64,000 nucleotides of DNA, from the NCBI RefSeq assembly GCF_009931695.1, contig NZ_CP048000.1, forward strand, positions 496,001 through 560,000. Direction: 5' to 3'. Made by a program: the position numbers and the translations under genes. The DNA comes from Anaerocolumna sedimenticola. Its GTDB lineage: Bacteria > Bacillota > Clostridia > Lachnospirales > Lachnospiraceae. Shown here in pieces: positions 17,059 through 26,002 of this stretch (positions are counted from its first letter, which is position 1; each line of letters begins with the position of its first letter). The notes under the pieces were generated by a model. It was not told the origin of the DNA and did no database searches. It was given only the letters and a program-made list of their open reading frames with translations.

Positions 17059-18057
17059 TTATAAATTTTTCAGTACTTTATTATTGATTATAAGAGTACG
17101 TTGTTCCTTGGTTGCCGGGTGGGTCTGCGCCAATTCCAGTGCCCACAAAACCGCGCCTGCTGCTGGGATTACTTTAAGCGGGAAGGGTTCAAGTTTTTTA
17201 CCGGTATAATAATAGATACATTCTTTAAAATGAGATAATAAAAGCGGACATTTTGACTTAGTCCATACGGAACCAGCCAAAACGATCTCCGGTGAGCCCT
17301 TAAAATCCAGCCCCAGGATACAGCCGGAAACCGATTTTGCCAGCTGATTGGCTAACTCTTTGACAATATCTACGGCAACGGCATCCGATTCATTTGCTGC
17401 GTCAAATAAATAAGTTACTATTGTTTTATCCATTTCACGGTTACTATAGAATTTATCACTTATCGCATTCAATAATTCTATGGGATCCTGTATCTCAAAG
17501 AATTTCATGATCTTTTCCGTTAAAATGGTTCGGGAACCGCAGCGGAAATAATAATCATATACCGCTCTAACAGCTAATGAAGCGATATAATGCCCGCCGG
17601 CACTGTCACCTGTCGCCATACCTATCCCACCGACCTGAAGTATATCACCACTTTCGTTAATTCCGGCAGCAACCGTTCCGGTTCCGTTAATGGAGCAGAT
17701 TCCAACACCGGAGGGACAGCCTGCTTTAATACCAAGTAAGGAATCGTTTGAAACTACATAATTTAAGCCTGTTTTATTTAAAATCCCCTTAATTTTACTA
17801 AGCTGCGCCGGTGTATCAATACCAGCCAGACCAAAAGCTGCTGCACTTACTTCAGATATATTTATGGAATTCTTCGTTAACAAATACTTAATATCCTCTA
17901 ATATTTTTTCCTCAACTTCAGTAAAACCACCCTCTAAAACTTCATGGCTTCGGCTTCCTACCCGCAGGTTATCAACACATTCCCCGGCTGTAGTAAAGAT
18001 TAAATAATCAGTCTTGGTTCCGCCGCCATCTACTCCAATAATATATTTCTTTTCCAT
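17059..18057 (-). CDS. BadF/BadG-type ATPase, probable N-acetylglucosamine kinase
   Basis: A 332-residue sugar kinase of the ASKHA fold (BadF/BadG/BcrA/BcrD domain), as in NAGK and MurK. The phosphate-binding loop GVDGGGTKTD is at residues 9-18, a second loop SINGTGTVAAG lies mid-protein, and GGHYIAS and the adenosine-loop region LAGSVW follow. Such kinases phosphorylate GlcNAc, glucosamine or MurNAc in the cytoplasm. Position between a YdjC deacetylase and a GH4 hydrolase supports an amino-sugar substrate. AAAGGAG precedes the ATG. Confidence 0.8.
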   Translation of the reverse strand: MEKKYIIGVDGGGTKTDYLIFTTAGECVDNLRVGSRSHEVLEGGFTEVEEKILEDIKYLLTKNSINISEVSAAAFGLAGIDTPAQLSKIKGILNKTGLNYVVSNDSLLGIKAGCPSGVGICSINGTGTVAAGINESGDILQVGGIGMATGDSAGGHYIASLAVRAVYDYYFRCGSRTILTEKIMKFFEIQDPIELLNAISDKFYSNREMDKTIVTYLFDAANESDAVAVDIVKELANQLAKSVSGCILGLDFKGSPEIVLAGSVWTKSKCPLLLSHFKECIYYYTGKKLEPFPLKVIPAAGAVLWALELAQTHPATKEQRTLIINNKVLKNL

Positions 18058-18137
18058 GGATTTCTCCTTTATTCTTCTTCCCTATTTATACATGTAACCC
18101 TGCGGGTATTCACAATCCGCTTCGCTTCTTGCTCATA

Positions 18138-18160
18138 CATTAATTGCTCCGCAATTAATG
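18138..18160. other. Hairpin between GH4 and kinase genes
   Basis: CATTAATTGC and GCAATTAATG pair perfectly over 10 bp around a TCC loop, immediately after the GH4 stop codon. There is no long T run, so an mRNA-processing or stability hairpin is as likely as a terminator. Confidence 0.5.
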
Positions 18161-18163
18161 CAA

Positions 18164-19447
18164 TTAATTTTTAAACTGTGGAAGGTATATTTTATGGGCC
18201 TCTTTCATTTCATTAAAGCACGCTCTGGCTTTGTTATAATCGCCAACCAACGGGTGTATTAACAGAGCTTGCATCGCTTCTGCTTCGTCTCCATGAATTG
18301 CTGCTTCCACAGTATGACGCTCATATGCTTTTACAGTCTGCATAAGCTCCATAATATGCTTATTCTTAAATCCCCGGATCGGAATTGGAGTAACACCGTT
18401 CTTTCCGATAACCGCTGAAATTTCTACAGAATCGTCCTCTGCCATAAATTCCAGGGCTCCCTGATTTAATGTGTTAACTACATGTACTTCCTGTTTATCA
18501 TTATATATTGCATCTACTAAAGAAATTGCAGCTTCTGAATAACGTGCACCGCCACGGTTCTCAAGTTCTTTAGGTTTTACGGACAGATTCTCATCCTTGT
18601 ATAATGTTAAAAGGCGTTCTTCTATATCCATGCAGACCTCACCACGGCATTTTTCTTCTTCCATTAAATGTTTTAATTTATCATCACGATAATAGAAGTA
18701 TTCTAAATAAGAAGAGGGTATGGCACCAATCGTCTGAATTAATTCACTGCTAAAGCCCTGCAAGGGGATATTTTTCATACCCTGCCCGTTTACTCCCTGT
18801 AATAGGGCATCGCTAAGCAGGTCTTTGCCCTCCTTTTTTACTCCTGTAATGTAACTTAAATGATTAAGACCTACATATTCAATATCCAGATTAGTTTCAC
18901 CCAGTGCCTTTTCCACTCCGGCTATCATATTAATCGGTACGTTGCATAAACCAATAGTTTTGATTTTAGTATAATTCTGTAATGCCTGTGCTAAAATTCC
19001 GGAAGGATTGGAGAAATTAATCAACCATGCATCCGGACAGATCATTTCCATTTGTTTTGTTATATTAAGTAACGCAGGAATGGTACGAAGTGCTTTGAAG
19101 AATCCGCCGATACCCGTTGTTTCCTGTCCGATGAAACCGTATTTTAAAGGTATTTTTTCATCCAGAATTCTGCAGGCTAATTTCCCTACACGGATTTGGC
19201 TAAGGACAAAGTCAGCTCTCTCTAAAGCTTCATTAAGGTCCATGGTTAATTTAACTTCTGTCTTTAGTCCTGCGTTTTCAATCATACGTTTACAGAGCCC
19301 GCCAACAATATCAAGTTTCCTTTGATCTATATCCATAAGTGCTATCTCCGTAACCGGCAGGTTGGCAGAACGTTCTATAACGCCTTCGATTAATTCCGGT
19401 GTATATGTGCTTCCTGCACCTATGATTGTAATCTTTAAGTTTGACAT
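18164..19447 (-). CDS. Glycoside hydrolase family 4, 6-phospho-beta-glucosidase type
   Basis: GH4 enzymes need NAD+ and a divalent metal and cleave by oxidation-elimination. The 427-residue protein has the N-terminal Rossmann motif IGAGSTYTPELI, GQETTGIGG (about 107-115), NFSNPSG (about 144-150), the metal-binding Cys168 in GLCNVP and His196 in GLNHLSY. The CN(V/I)P form is typical of 6-phospho-beta-glucosidases such as CelF, LicH and ChbF, not of alpha-glucosidases. The nearest genes encode an amino-sugar kinase and a YdjC deacetylase. The gene has a strong AGGAG site. Confidence 0.92.
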   Translation of the reverse strand: MSNLKITIIGAGSTYTPELIEGVIERSANLPVTEIALMDIDQRKLDIVGGLCKRMIENAGLKTEVKLTMDLNEALERADFVLSQIRVGKLACRILDEKIPLKYGFIGQETTGIGGFFKALRTIPALLNITKQMEMICPDAWLINFSNPSGILAQALQNYTKIKTIGLCNVPINMIAGVEKALGETNLDIEYVGLNHLSYITGVKKEGKDLLSDALLQGVNGQGMKNIPLQGFSSELIQTIGAIPSSYLEYFYYRDDKLKHLMEEEKCRGEVCMDIEERLLTLYKDENLSVKPKELENRGGARYSEAAISLVDAIYNDKQEVHVVNTLNQGALEFMAEDDSVEISAVIGKNGVTPIPIRGFKNKHIMELMQTVKAYERHTVEAAIHGDEAEAMQALLIHPLVGDYNKARACFNEMKEAHKIYLPQFKN

Positions 19448-19478
19448 AATGTTTCTCCTCTCAATTTGTTATTATTTA

Positions 19479-19631
19479 TAGGTAATTGCGAAACTCACAT
19501 ATTGTATCTATATACCATGCAATTAATACAATTTCAGAGCTGAATTTTGCCCATAGGGCAACTGAAGCTCTGAAATTCGTATCAATTGTATGGTATATTC
19601 AGAAAGCTATATAGTTTCGCAATTGCTTATG
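19479..19631. repeat. Palindromic repeat family B, copy 3
   Basis: About 150 bases. ATAGGTAATTGCGAAACT at the left and AGTTTCGCAATTGCTTAT at the right are nearly perfect inverted repeats, and the interior ATACCATGCAATTAATACAA also finds its partner. It lies upstream of GH4 and is followed after 8 bases by another copy. Confidence 0.88.
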
Positions 19632-19639
19632 TTATTATT

Positions 19640-19789
19640 TAAGCAATTACTAAACTCCACTATTGTATCTAGATACCATGCAATTAACACAATTTCTGAA
19701 CGAAATCTCGCCCAGAGGATAACAAAATCAGAACCAAGTATCAATTGTATCGTACATTCGTAAAACTATATCGTTTCGCAGTTACCTAT
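19640..19789. repeat. Palindromic repeat family B, copy 4
   Basis: A second copy in direct tandem with copy 3, with ends AAGCAATTACTAAACT and CGTTTCGCAGTTACCTAT and the same ATACCATGCAATTAACACAATTTC block. The two copies differ at many positions, so the duplication is not recent. Confidence 0.85.
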
Positions 19790-19802
19790 GTTATTATAAA
19801 AA

Positions 19803-19845
19803 AGGTTATTGTGAAACAAGGTTATTGTATTTATATAACATTCTC
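19803..19845. repeat. Partial family B terminus overlapping the lacI stop
   Basis: AGGTTATTGTGAAACAAGG followed by TTATTGTATTTATATAAC resembles the left end of family B (AGGTAATTGCGAAACT...TATTGTATCTATATACC). It runs across the last codons and stop of the LacI regulator. Confidence 0.5.
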
Positions 19846-20835
19846 CTTGTACGCAACTGTTGACTCTTTCACTGTTAATTTGGGTGCAAGTTTCATGGCA
19901 TAATATCCCTTATCCTGATTGTTAATAAAGGATAGCAATTGATTTACCGCATTTTGTGCCATTTCTTCTGCGGGTTGTCTGACTGATGTAATCTTTGGTG
20001 TATAATGATTCGCCAGAGGGCTGTCATCATATCCAACAACGGACAGATCCATGGGAACATTTAATCCCAGATCTTTTGCTGCATTGATAGCCCCAAGAGC
20101 AATATGGTCATCAAAGGCAAAAACCGCTGTCGGCATTTTATTCTCTCTGTTCCATTTCATAATGGTGCCATATCCGGTTAACTGGTCATAATCACCGTAT
20201 TCCACAGCCGCCGGTTGTAGAGATAGTTCAGTAAGTGCTTTGATTGCTCCCATCTGCCTCTCCAGTGTTGACAAACTATAGGGGGCAGCCCCGATTAAAC
20301 CGATCTGCGTGTGGCCTAAGTCCAGCAGATGCTTAACGGCTAAATACCCGCCGGTTACATTATCTGCAAGCACTGAGGTTATATTTTCATTTATTGTCTG
20401 ATTATCTACAACCACAAAGGGTACTTTCTGGTTCTTTAAAATATCAATGTAATACTTTTCTTTATTAGGAACCAATAAGATAATCCCATCCACCCTGTGC
20501 TGGTTTAAAAAAGCCATGTCCAGACGGTCATCATCTTCGTCACAGATTGAAACAGCTAACAAATACCCCTGTTTTAAAAGCTGCGCATTTACTTCTTTAA
20601 TAATGCTTCCAAAAAAGTCGTCTGTGATATCAGCGATAAACATTGCAATTACATTGGTTTTACCGGTAGCAAGAGTCCTTGCGGCTGCATTTGGTACATA
20701 ACCCAATTCTTCTATTGCTTCCATTACCTTTTTACGGTTTGCTTCCCGGACATTAGGTGCATTGCTGATCACTCTGGAAACTGTCACATAGGATAATCCG
20801 GATTTTTTTACTACATCTTCTATGGTAACCTTCAT
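19831..20835 (-). CDS. LacI-family transcriptional regulator
   Basis: A 334-residue repressor or activator with an N-terminal LacI helix-turn-helix (TIEDVVKKSGLSYVTVSRVIS) and a periplasmic-binding-protein-like sensor domain. I chose the ATG at 20835, which follows GGAGG by 5 bases. It is divergent from the GPH transporter gene and lies upstream of the GH4-kinase-deacetylase genes, so it probably responds to the imported glycoside or a breakdown product. Two similar operator-like sequences occur in the shared upstream region. The last codons coincide with a family B repeat end. Confidence 0.93.
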   Translation of the reverse strand: MKVTIEDVVKKSGLSYVTVSRVISNAPNVREANRKKVMEAIEELGYVPNAAARTLATGKTNVIAMFIADITDDFFGSIIKEVNAQLLKQGYLLAVSICDEDDDRLDMAFLNQHRVDGIILLVPNKEKYYIDILKNQKVPFVVVDNQTINENITSVLADNVTGGYLAVKHLLDLGHTQIGLIGAAPYSLSTLERQMGAIKALTELSLQPAAVEYGDYDQLTGYGTIMKWNRENKMPTAVFAFDDHIALGAINAAKDLGLNVPMDLSVVGYDDSPLANHYTPKITSVRQPAEEMAQNAVNQLLSFINNQDKGYYAMKLAPKLTVKESTVAYKENVI

Positions 20836-20850
20836 GGAATCCTCCAAAAA

Positions 20851-21018
20851 TATATGCGTATATAATTAAGTGTAAAATTATCATACACCCATTCCAGTAT
20901 ACTTGTCAAGTGAAGTTTATTTCAATTGAATTTTATAAAAAAACACTTGATTATTATAATATTATAATTTAATATAAAAATAGAGTGAATTATTGGTATT
21001 TAAAACTATATACGTATT
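20851..21018. promoter_or_regulatory. Two candidate LacI-type operators in the divergent region
   Basis: Site 1 at 20851-20864 reads TATATACGCATATA on the minus strand and site 2 at 21007-21018 reads TATATACGTATT on the plus strand. Both have the central CG and near-dyad symmetry usual for LacI-family operators. One lies 16 bases before the regulator gene and the other 22 bases before the transporter gene, fitting control of both. Confidence 0.55.
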
Positions 21019-21039
21019 AACTTTTTGGAGGAGGTTTTT

Positions 21040-22359
21040 ATGAATAAAACTGTTTCTGAACAAGTTACGAAAGGTGAGCGTTATTCTTATGCCGGTTACT
21101 TCTTTGGGCAAAATATTTTTTATACCCTGATCAGTCAATTCTTAATGCTTTACTATACCGATGCTCTTGGTATAACAACAGTGGCAGTCGGAACACTTTT
21201 CTTTATTGCCCGTATCTGGGATGCAATTAATGACCCCATAATGGGGGTACTGGTGGATAAAGCAAAACTTAAAGGCGGTAAATTTAAGCCATGGGTAAAT
21301 ATAGGAATTTTCAGTATGCCTATATCCACTGCTCTGATTTTTATTCAAATAGACGGCTCCCTGTCTGTTAAGATATTTTATGCATATATAACCTATATAC
21401 TCTGGGATATGTTATATACTATGAGTGATGTACCAATTTACGCTCTTTCCACCGTTATGACTAAGGATGTACATGAACGGGTTAAGATTATTTCAACCGG
21501 CAGGGTACTGGCTTTTCTTGGAACCTTAATTGCTTCCGTCGCTACGATTCCAGTGGTGCAAAGAATGGGGTGGACTCGGGGCGTGATTTTATTATGTTTT
21601 ATAGGAATGCTTACCATGCTTCCGGTAAAATACAAGACACACGAAAGAGTGAAAGATTATTCCGTTTCATCACCCTCCATAATTTCGCTGTTTCAATTTT
21701 TATTTTCAAATAAATATCTATTAATATTTAATGCGGCACTCATTATATGCAGCGTAACCAATACTTTAATGCCGTCCCTAAACTATTTTGTAAAATATAA
21801 TCTGGGTAAGGAAAGCCTTATTCCAATCGTTACTTTGGCAGCCATGCTCCCAAGTTTATTGGTTCCCATCTTTTTACCCGCCCTGGTAAAAAGATTCGGA
21901 AAAAAGTCAATCTTACTCACCAGTGTTGTTTTATTTATAATTGCAAGCATTCTCTCCTTTTATGTTGGTTATGAAAATTTTGTCTTAGTACTTATTTTAA
22001 CCGGAATCAGAGGTATCGGTTACAGCGTTCCTATTATCTTAACCGGAATGTTTACTGTAGATTGCGTGGAATACGGAGCTTACAAGTCCGGCCACCGCCT
22101 GGAAGGTATTACTTTTTCTGCCCAGACCTTTACAGCTAAACTAACCAGCGCCATATCCGGTGCAACCAGCAGTTTTTTATTGGCTTATTATGGTTATAAA
22201 GCAAACGAGATGCAGTCAGAGAAAGCCCTTAACGGTATTTTTAAAATGTTTACCCTATTCCCGGTAGCCGGTTATATTTTAATGTTTATTATTATTTTTT
22301 TCTTTTATCAATTAAAAGAATCCGATGTAGAAAAAATGATGAGCAAAACGGTTAAATAA
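21040..22359 (+). CDS. GPH-family sugar:cation symporter
   Basis: A 439-residue membrane protein of the glycoside-pentoside-hexuronide family (MelB/YicJ-like, MFS fold) with about 12 membrane segments. Family features include RIWDAINDPIMGVLVDKA, where the Asp pair contributes to cation binding, and VDCVEYGAYKSGHRLEG in the second half. It imports glycosides unphosphorylated with H+ or Na+. The ATG at 21040 has GGAGGAGG five bases upstream; the frame start at 21025 lies before that site and is rejected. It is divergent from lacI and faces the GH1 gene. Confidence 0.92.
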   Translation: MNKTVSEQVTKGERYSYAGYFFGQNIFYTLISQFLMLYYTDALGITTVAVGTLFFIARIWDAINDPIMGVLVDKAKLKGGKFKPWVNIGIFSMPISTALIFIQIDGSLSVKIFYAYITYILWDMLYTMSDVPIYALSTVMTKDVHERVKIISTGRVLAFLGTLIASVATIPVVQRMGWTRGVILLCFIGMLTMLPVKYKTHERVKDYSVSSPSIISLFQFLFSNKYLLIFNAALIICSVTNTLMPSLNYFVKYNLGKESLIPIVTLAAMLPSLLVPIFLPALVKRFGKKSILLTSVVLFIIASILSFYVGYENFVLVLILTGIRGIGYSVPIILTGMFTVDCVEYGAYKSGHRLEGITFSAQTFTAKLTSAISGATSSFLLAYYGYKANEMQSEKALNGIFKMFTLFPVAGYILMFIIIFFFYQLKESDVEKMMSKTVK

Positions 22360-22373
22360 AAATAAAAATTTGA

Positions 22374-22427
22374 AAAACCCTGTAATAACTTACAGCGCTT
22401 ATGCTTTGTAGTTACATACAGGGTTTT
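22374..22427. terminator. Bidirectional terminator between transporter and GH1
   Basis: AAAACCCTGTA and TACAGGGTTTT form an 11-bp stem whose loop can pair further (GTAATAAC region with GTAGTTAC). A/T runs on both sides serve the convergent genes ending at 22359 and 22502. Confidence 0.8.
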
Positions 22428-22501
22428 GTATATAAACTTTTGAGGATTCTCCGACAACAGAATTTATAAGATTCTATTTTGCCAGGTGAATCATTCTAAT
22501 T

Positions 22502-23857
22502 TTATAGTATTGCTCCGCCGGATTTAATCACTTCTTTAAGCCAAAAGGCGGAATCTTTCCAGGTTCGTTCCTGTGTTTCATAATCCACATGTACAATTCC
22601 GAAGCGTTCCGTATATCCTTTCGCCCATTCAAAATTGTCCATGAGAGACCATACAAAATATCCTTTCACATCCACACCGTCTTCTATGGCTTTTCCCAAC
22701 GACAATAAATACCTATGAAGAAAATCAATTCTTTCCGTATCATGTATTTTACCATCCAGACAAACAGAATCAGTACAGGAAATACCATTTTCCGTAATGT
22801 AGATTGGTTTCTTATATCTCTCATATAAAAATTTCGGCCCCCAATATAAACACTCAGGTACAACAGGCCAGCCGCAGGCAGTTCTTGCAAATCCCGGTTT
22901 TCTCGGTAATCTGCGGTAACTTCCTTGTCCATCGTCTTCAACGGAGTAACCATTATAAATGTTCTGACCGTAGAAATCAATGGGTTCTGTTATCAGCTTA
23001 AAATCATCCGGTTTAAAATCGGGTAAATCTTTTTCAAATACCTTTAATCCGGCTTCCGGATATTTTCCGAAGAAAACCGGGTCACTGAACCAGCTTACAT
23101 TCCACATATAATTAGGCTGATCCGGTACATCAAAATAAGCCTTACGGGCTGCCTCTATATCCTCTGTACGATCCGTATTGGGGCAGGCAACACCGGAAGT
23201 TGGTGCATAACCTATCATGGCATCCGGTACCGCACTTCGAATTGCCTGTACTGCCTTACCGTGGGCCATTAATACATTATGCGTCATCTCCAGAACGGAA
23301 CGCCTGGACATAATATTTCCCGGAGCATGTTCTCCGCTTACATGCCCAAGACCAATAAAACACTGGGGTTCATTAAAGGTGATGAAAAATTTAACACGGT
23401 CGCCAAAGGCACGTGCTACTACTTCGGCATAATTAGCGAACCAGTCCACACTATCTTTATTCTGCCAGCCGCCCTTGCGGTATAAAGCATATGGCATGTC
23501 CCAGTGATATAAGGTAATACATGGTGTAATATTTTTCTTTAATAACTCATCAATTAAGGCATTATAAAAATCAATTCCTTTTTGATTCACTGCTCCAATT
23601 CCGTCCGGTAAAATTCTGGACCAGGCGAGGGAGAAACGATAAGCACCAAAACCTATGTCACCCATAATGGCCACATCTTCAGGATATCTATGATAATGGT
23701 CACAAGCAATATCACCATTACTTCCGTCTAATATACTTCCGGGTCTTCTGCAAAAGTCATCCCATACCGTATATCCTCTTCCATCCAAGGAAGCAGCGCC
23801 TTCGAACTGATAGGAAGCGGTAGCGCTTCCCCATAAAAAATTTTGCGGAAATCTCAT
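22502..23857 (-). CDS. Glycoside hydrolase family 1 beta-glucosidase
   Basis: This 451-residue GH1 enzyme hydrolyses beta-glucosides such as cellobiose in the cytoplasm (no signal peptide). The acid/base Glu163 is in TFNEPQ and the nucleophile Glu356 in ITENG. The C-terminal MDNFEWAKGYTERFG carries the Glu-Trp pair that binds unphosphorylated glucose, which argues against a 6-phospho-beta-glucosidase. That matches import by the symporter next door rather than by a PTS. The start is preceded by GGAG; the N-terminal FLWGSATASYQFEG is canonical. Confidence 0.95.
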   Translation of the reverse strand: MRFPQNFLWGSATASYQFEGAASLDGRGYTVWDDFCRRPGSILDGSNGDIACDHYHRYPEDVAIMGDIGFGAYRFSLAWSRILPDGIGAVNQKGIDFYNALIDELLKKNITPCITLYHWDMPYALYRKGGWQNKDSVDWFANYAEVVARAFGDRVKFFITFNEPQCFIGLGHVSGEHAPGNIMSRRSVLEMTHNVLMAHGKAVQAIRSAVPDAMIGYAPTSGVACPNTDRTEDIEAARKAYFDVPDQPNYMWNVSWFSDPVFFGKYPEAGLKVFEKDLPDFKPDDFKLITEPIDFYGQNIYNGYSVEDDGQGSYRRLPRKPGFARTACGWPVVPECLYWGPKFLYERYKKPIYITENGISCTDSVCLDGKIHDTERIDFLHRYLLSLGKAIEDGVDVKGYFVWSLMDNFEWAKGYTERFGIVHVDYETQERTWKDSAFWLKEVIKSGGAIL

Positions 23858-23889
23858 TTTAAATTTCTCCTATTACTATTATATTTATA

Positions 23890-24161
23890 GAATTAGGGTG
23901 TCAAAAGCCATACAAATAATCTACATTCGTCAATTTGCACATATACACCTCTACATTAGCGGAATGTTTCCTATCGTTCGATGAGCAGCTATAGGAAGTC
24001 GTTGGTACTTAGGTCCTGTATTTTGAGGCTTTTGTACCACTACGTACTTCATCCAAGCGAGAGCGTGCCCGGAAAGAACGATGTTCTGTATCACGAGGTC
24101 AAGAAATAAAATTGTGTAAATGGACGAACCATAATTTAAAATTGGCTTTGACACTCGAATC
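23890..24161. repeat. Palindromic repeat family A, full-length copy 2 (inverted)
   Basis: A 272-base element lying in opposite orientation to the copy at 15498. Left end GGGTGTCAAAAGCCATAC, right end GGCTTTGACACTCGAATC. The inner segments CACGCTCTCGCTTGGATGAAG and GTACCAACGACTTC, read on the minus strand, match copy 1 almost exactly. It fills the gap between GH1 and cbiO. Confidence 0.87.
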
Positions 24162-24259
24162 CTAATATTATGTTCCAATTTGGTATCTTAGGTATTATAG
24201 TAATTTAATAGTTATTAAGTCAATAGTTTATCTTATACTCCTATACTGGGAAATCCAAT

Positions 24260-25021
24260 TCAGATATAAGTATTTCTCACTCTTCCCTGGTATCCTCGCA
24301 GACAGAGAGGAAGTTCCATATTATAGGCTTCTAACAGTTCTTTATCCCTTAATATTAATTCGGTTGTTCCTTCCCTGATAATTCTGCCGTCTACTATTAG
24401 AATAACCCTGTCACAGGTATCCAGAATCATATCCAGGTCATGGGAAGCAATGATTTTAATGTAATCCAAATTATTTAAGGTTTGAATCAGCGTTCGCCGG
24501 TTTTTAGGATCTAAGGCTATGGAGGGCTCATCTAAGAGTATTATTTCCGGTTCCATGGCAAGTATGGTTGCAATAGATGCCAGTTTCTTCTCTCCGCCGG
24601 ACATTTTATAAATCTGTTTATCCTTAAGATGAGTAATTCCCATGGTTTTAAGTGCATTCATTACTCTCTTATCAACCTCATCCTCTTTTAACCCGTAATT
24701 TCTTGGGCCGAAGGCAACATCATGATACACGGTTTGTGTAAATAGCTGGTTATCCGAATCCTGAAACAAATATCCGATTTTACTCCGTATCTCAGCCAGA
24801 TTCTTTTTATTAACCGGCAGCTGATCTACCAGGACCTCTCCTGTGAAGTTTAATTCCAGCCCTACCAGTATACGCAGCAGTGTAGATTTACCCACTCCAT
24901 TAGCTCCGATAATTCCGACCGCTTCTTTTGCTACCGCCCGAAACGATATATTCTTTAAAACTTCTTTACCATTTTCATAGGAAAATGCTATGTTTCTGCA
25001 TTCTATATTATGTTGTGTCAT
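24260..25021 (-). CDS. cbiO: CbiO/NikO, ATPase of an ECF nickel/cobalt importer
   Basis: A 253-residue ABC ATPase energising the ECF-type metal importer with CbiM and CbiQ. Walker A is GANGVGKST, the Q-loop region GYLFQDSDNQLFTQTVYHDVAFGP is typical of ECF A-components, the signature is MSGGEKKLASIATIL and Walker B is IILLDEPS. I prefer the ATG at 25021, which sits 8 bases after AAGGA, to the one at 25030. It is the third gene of cbiM-cbiQ-cbiO. Confidence 0.92.
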   Translation of the reverse strand: MTQHNIECRNIAFSYENGKEVLKNISFRAVAKEAVGIIGANGVGKSTLLRILVGLELNFTGEVLVDQLPVNKKNLAEIRSKIGYLFQDSDNQLFTQTVYHDVAFGPRNYGLKEDEVDKRVMNALKTMGITHLKDKQIYKMSGGEKKLASIATILAMEPEIILLDEPSIALDPKNRRTLIQTLNNLDYIKIIASHDLDMILDTCDRVILIVDGRIIREGTTELILRDKELLEAYNMELPLCLRGYQGRVRNTYI

Positions 25022-25095
25022 TTCTCTCATCCTTTTCTAATCTTAACCAATCTGCAATATTAATCCATTTAAAACATTAAAATTATAACCATCTA

Positions 25096-25881
25096 TTAAA
25101 AACCTTCAACCAGCTTTATCAGGCGAAGAGCCGAAATTATTCCAAACCACAATACCAAGTATATATAGTCAATACTCGTAATCCTTTGCTTATGGGCATA
25201 ATAAAATTCTCCTTTAAAACCCCGAAGCAGCATACTGTCATAAAGATTTCCCGCCCGGTCAATACTCCGGAATAACAGCTGTCCGATTAAAGAACCCCAT
25301 ATTTTATATTTAACCCCCTTTTCCCTTGGAGCACGCAGGGAATACGCCTGAAATACTGCATTCGCTTCTTTTAAAAGAACCGTAATGTACCGATAAGTAA
25401 GCAATATCTGAGTAACAAGGATACCGGGAATATGGAGCAATTTCAAAGCGTAACATATTCGCTCGATTCCGGTAGTGGCAATGAACAAATAAGACGCAAG
25501 CAGAGCATAGGTACCTTTTAACATAAGCGTCACCATGGAAATTACCCCTCCTGTAATTATCCAGCTGCCTATTTTAAATATGGGCATATGATCAAAAAAA
25601 GGATTAAACAATCCAACAAAACATATCAGCGGTAATACGACCCTTAACTTCTTAAAGCAGCTTTTTACTGAGATTTCCGCAAGATTAAACACGATCAGAG
25701 GATAAAGAATCATAGGAAATAATCCTAACAGATTATACTTATGGTAGGATACCACACAGGTAATGTAAAATACGGTAATCAGGAGTTTAATCAAGGGATG
25801 AACCTGATTAATCCTGGTATTTCTTTCCGCCATTTCATCCAGATCATGTATTTCATATAAGGCATTCGTCAATTTTCCCAT
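25096..25881 (-). CDS. cbiQ: CbiQ/NikQ, transmembrane T-component of the ECF metal importer
   Basis: A 261-residue EcfT-family membrane protein with about five membrane segments. The cytoplasmic coupling motifs are seen as SLRAPREKGVKYKIWG and AGNLYDSMLLRGFKGEF, the latter the Ala-Arg-Gly type helix that docks on the ATPase. The N-terminus is cytoplasmic and acidic (HDLDEMAERN). It lies between cbiM and cbiO. Confidence 0.92.
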   Translation of the reverse strand: MGKLTNALYEIHDLDEMAERNTRINQVHPLIKLLITVFYITCVVSYHKYNLLGLFPMILYPLIVFNLAEISVKSCFKKLRVVLPLICFVGLFNPFFDHMPIFKIGSWIITGGVISMVTLMLKGTYALLASYLFIATTGIERICYALKLLHIPGILVTQILLTYRYITVLLKEANAVFQAYSLRAPREKGVKYKIWGSLIGQLLFRSIDRAGNLYDSMLLRGFKGEFYYAHKQRITSIDYIYLVLWFGIISALRLIKLVEGF

Positions 25882-26002
25882 GTTCTCTCTCTTTCTTTCA
25901 TTTCCTATAAAAATCAGGTAGATTTAATGGATTATCGGTCCACAAAACCTACCCGTACCTATTTATTTATATTTCTCTTACAATAGAGTTTTGCTATTAA
26001 CA

